From: Devosia salina
Lineage (GTDB): Bacteria; Pseudomonadota; Alphaproteobacteria; Rhizobiales; Devosiaceae
DNA: 64,000 nt
Assembly: GCF_019504385.1 (NCBI RefSeq)
Contig: NZ_CP080590.1
Location: 1-64,000, forward strand
Reading direction: 5' to 3'
Positions 62,673 through 64,000 of the stretch are shown here, one piece after another. The notes beneath the pieces are model-generated. The model searched no databases. It had not been told where the DNA came from and saw nothing but the letters and a program-made list of their open reading frames with translations. Within the stretch, counting starts at the first letter, position 1. Each line of letters starts with the position of its first letter. The translations under genes and the position numbers were made by a program.

Positions 62673-63131
62673 ATGGCCGACATTCTCGATTATTGCGCGG
62701 ATCTGGGCGAAGTGCGGTTCAAGTCCGGCCAGGTCATGCTCCCCGAGGGCGAGCGACTGGGCAAGCTCCTGGTGCTGATCGAGGGGCAGGTCGAAGTCAT
62801 CCGCGAGCGCACCCAGGTCACCCATGTCGACGAACCCGGCTCGATCTTTGGCGAAATGGCGGTGCTGCTCGACATGCCGCATTCCGCCACGGTCAAGGCG
62901 CTGTCGGCGGTGCGTGCCTACGAAATCCCCGATGCTTTGACCTTTCTCGACGGGCATCCGGAAATGAGCCTGCATATCGCCACCATGCTGGCGCGGCGGC
63001 TCTACTACACCACCTCCTACCTGGTGGATCTGCAGCAGCAGGCGGCCGGCAAGCGGCAGGACCTCGACCTGGTCGACGAAATCCTGGCCAGCCTCGTTGA
63101 TCCGGCCGAAACCGGCAAGAAGCGCAAGTGA
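62673..63131 (+). CDS. Cyclic-nucleotide-binding-domain protein
   Basis: 152 aa. A cNMP-binding beta-roll covers residues 15-110: VMLPEGERLGKLLVLIEGQV, then the phosphate-binding cassette GSIFGEMAVLLDMPHSATVK, with Glu and Ser but no Arg in the usual place (HSATV instead of RSATV). A short helical tail follows with no DNA-binding domain, so it is not a Crp-type activator. It may act by protein contact. The stop overlaps the Rdx gene start by 4 nt (GTGA). ATG 62673 is chosen over an upstream in-frame start at 62619. Confidence 0.85.
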   Translation: MADILDYCADLGEVRFKSGQVMLPEGERLGKLLVLIEGQVEVIRERTQVTHVDEPGSIFGEMAVLLDMPHSATVKALSAVRAYEIPDALTFLDGHPEMSLHIATMLARRLYYTTSYLVDLQQQAAGKRQDLDLVDEILASLVDPAETGKKRK

Positions 63132-63421
63132 GCGGCAAGCCCACCATCACCATCGCCTATTGCACCCAGTGCAACTGGCTGCTGCGCTCGGGTTGGATGG
63201 CGCAGGAATTGCTGTCCACCTTCTCGCTCGAGCTGGGGCAGGTAACCCTCATCCCCGGCACTGGCGGCATCTTCGAGATCCATCTCGATGGGGACCTCAT
63301 CTGGGAGCGCAAGCGCGATGGCGGCTTTCCCGATATCCGCGTGCTCAAGCAGATGGTGCGCGACCGCATCGATCCCGACCGAGACCTTGGCCATGTCGAT
63401 CGGGTGGCTCCGGCGCAGTAA
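63128..63421 (+). CDS. Rdx family protein (SelT/SelW/SelH-like)
   Basis: 97 aa thioredoxin-like protein. The redox motif is ITIAYCTQCNWLLRSGWMAQ, a CxxC in place of the CxxU of eukaryotic SelW. GQVTLIPGTGGIFEIHLDGD and FPDIRVLKQMVRDRI complete the Rdx fold. The family is redox-active with mostly unknown partners. The start is GTG 63128, inside the stop of the cNMP-binding gene, implying coupled translation and perhaps joint function. Confidence 0.9.
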   Translation: MSGKPTITIAYCTQCNWLLRSGWMAQELLSTFSLELGQVTLIPGTGGIFEIHLDGDLIWERKRDGGFPDIRVLKQMVRDRIDPDRDLGHVDRVAPAQ

Positions 63422-63486
63422 ACGCTTTCCAATTTGCGGTGGTGCGCTAGTCTTGCCTGCGTGAGTCACCCAGGGAGGCCAGCGTC

Positions 63487-63852
63487 ATGGCACACAAGTT
63501 CAATATCACTGCCGCCGCCAACGATCAGTTCAAGTTCGACTTCTCCTACAATTCCGAGAAGATCTTCTGGTCGGAAAACTACAAGCAGAAGGCCAGTGCC
63601 AAAAATGGCATCGAGTCGGTGAAGAAGAACGCGCCGGGCGCGGCCACCGTCGATCTTTCCAAGGGCGAGGAAGGCTCGGGCTATCGCTTCGAAATCGTCG
63701 AGTCCAAGGATGGCCAGCATTTCGTGCGCTTCGTGTCGTCCAATGGCGAGACCATGGCCCGCACCGAAACCTATGCCTCCAAGGCCTCCGCCAAGAACGC
63801 CATCGACTCGCTGAAAAAGAACGGTCCGGACGCCGAAGTGGTTGAAGCCTAA
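63487..63852 (+). CDS. YegP-like DUF1508 protein
   Basis: 121 aa with two DUF1508 repeats of about 50 residues: FKFDFSYNSEKIFWSENYKQ KASAKNGIES in two parts, then YRFEIVESKDGQHFVRFVSS and KASAKNAIDSLKKNG. Each repeat is the short beta-beta-beta-alpha unit seen in YegP. The family is common in stress-exposed bacteria but has no assigned function. ATG 63487 follows GGGAGG. No EcfG promoter is visible upstream. Confidence 0.93.
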   Translation: MAHKFNITAAANDQFKFDFSYNSEKIFWSENYKQKASAKNGIESVKKNAPGAATVDLSKGEEGSGYRFEIVESKDGQHFVRFVSSNGETMARTETYASKASAKNAIDSLKKNGPDAEVVEA

Positions 63853-63888
63853 CGCTTCGCCATTCCCAAGAGCGGGGGCCATGGTCTA

Positions 63889-63917
63889 GTCTCCCGGGCG
63901 AATTCGTTCCGGGAGAC
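63889..63917 (+). promoter_or_regulatory. Hairpin between YegP gene and the last gene
   Basis: Perfect 9-bp stem GTCTCCCGG - 11 nt - CCGGGAGAC, ending 7 bp before ATG 63925. It is too close to the start codon to be only a terminator; the GGGAG in its right arm may be the ribosome site, hidden when the stem forms. Confidence 0.5.
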
Positions 63918-63924
63918 GTCGACA

Positions 63925-64000
63925 ATGATCTTAAGAACCGCCCTGCTCGCCACCGCCGCCCTGGCCCTGGCTGCCATGCCCGTGTCCGCCCAGGACCTGC
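63925..64000 (+). CDS. Exported protein, 5' end only
   Basis: Open frame running off the window. The 25 visible codons form a signal peptide (ILRTALLATAALALAAMPVSAQ, cleavage likely after VSA), so the product is exported. Nothing more can be said about function. A hairpin overlaps the expected ribosome site. Confidence 0.6.
   Translation, partial: MILRTALLATAALALAAMPVSAQDL

Overview
The window is high-GC bacterial chromosome that most resembles an alphaproteobacterium of the order Hyphomicrobiales, probably close to Devosia. The signs are a RegB/RegA redox pair, DUF2852 and DUF1236 proteins, a rhizobial-type P-loop in DnaA, RIME-like intergenic repeats, a Mur/Fur-type palindrome before a Mn/Fe transporter, and an EcfG-type stress promoter. 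The genus is inferred from gene content and protein style. No database search was possible.

Layout. 0.2-7.2 kb holds the replication core dnaA, dnaN, recF and gyrB, with a small secreted-protein gene between dnaA and dnaN. A hicAB toxin-antitoxin pair follows gyrB directly. 7.9-17 kb carries an LLM flavin monooxygenase, a HEXXH exported protein, a class A penicillin-binding protein with a long DPxTG-repeat tail, a convergent L,D-transpeptidase, a YgjP-like metalloprotein, a DUF2852 protein and regB-regA. 17-20.3 kb has a DUF1428 protein, a beta-CASP metallo-hydrolase and an orphan phage-type DUF2793/S74 chaperone protein. 20.4-24 kb is sitABCD (Mn/Fe uptake) behind a metal-regulator palindrome. 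24-28.2 kb has two glycosyltransferases and a YtrA-type regulator with an ABC exporter. 28.5-33.5 kb is a divergent Puu-type putrescine cluster.

34.5-42.1 kb is a self-contained catabolic operon of unknown substrate: LacI regulator, FAD oxidoreductase, sugar-type ABC importer and a barrel-like protein, with two operator-like palindromes ahead of the regulator. 42.3-49.2 kb holds a LysR/oxidoreductase pair, tRNA-Ser(GGA), msrA, a GT-C type membrane protein, a VOC protein and a diguanylate cyclase. 49.2-59.9 kb is a reductive pyrimidine and beta-alanine degradation locus with its own ABC importer, headed by a RutR-like regulator with a RutR-like operator. 60-62.6 kb is a stress-type region with two 24-residue membrane proteins flanking a DUF membrane protein, a glutathione peroxidase and a glycine-zipper DUF1236 protein. 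The window ends with a cyclic-nucleotide-domain/Rdx pair, a YegP-like protein and the start of one more exported protein.

The intergenic DNA is rich in structured repeats: three near-identical ~103-bp two-hairpin RIME-like elements, two copies of a ~60-bp compound hairpin, and several GC-rich palindromes. In two places a RIME-like element supplies stop codons or C-terminal codons to neighbouring genes. The least explained items are the lacI-FAD-ABC-barrel operon, the microprotein trio at 60 kb and the DPxTG tail on the penicillin-binding protein.
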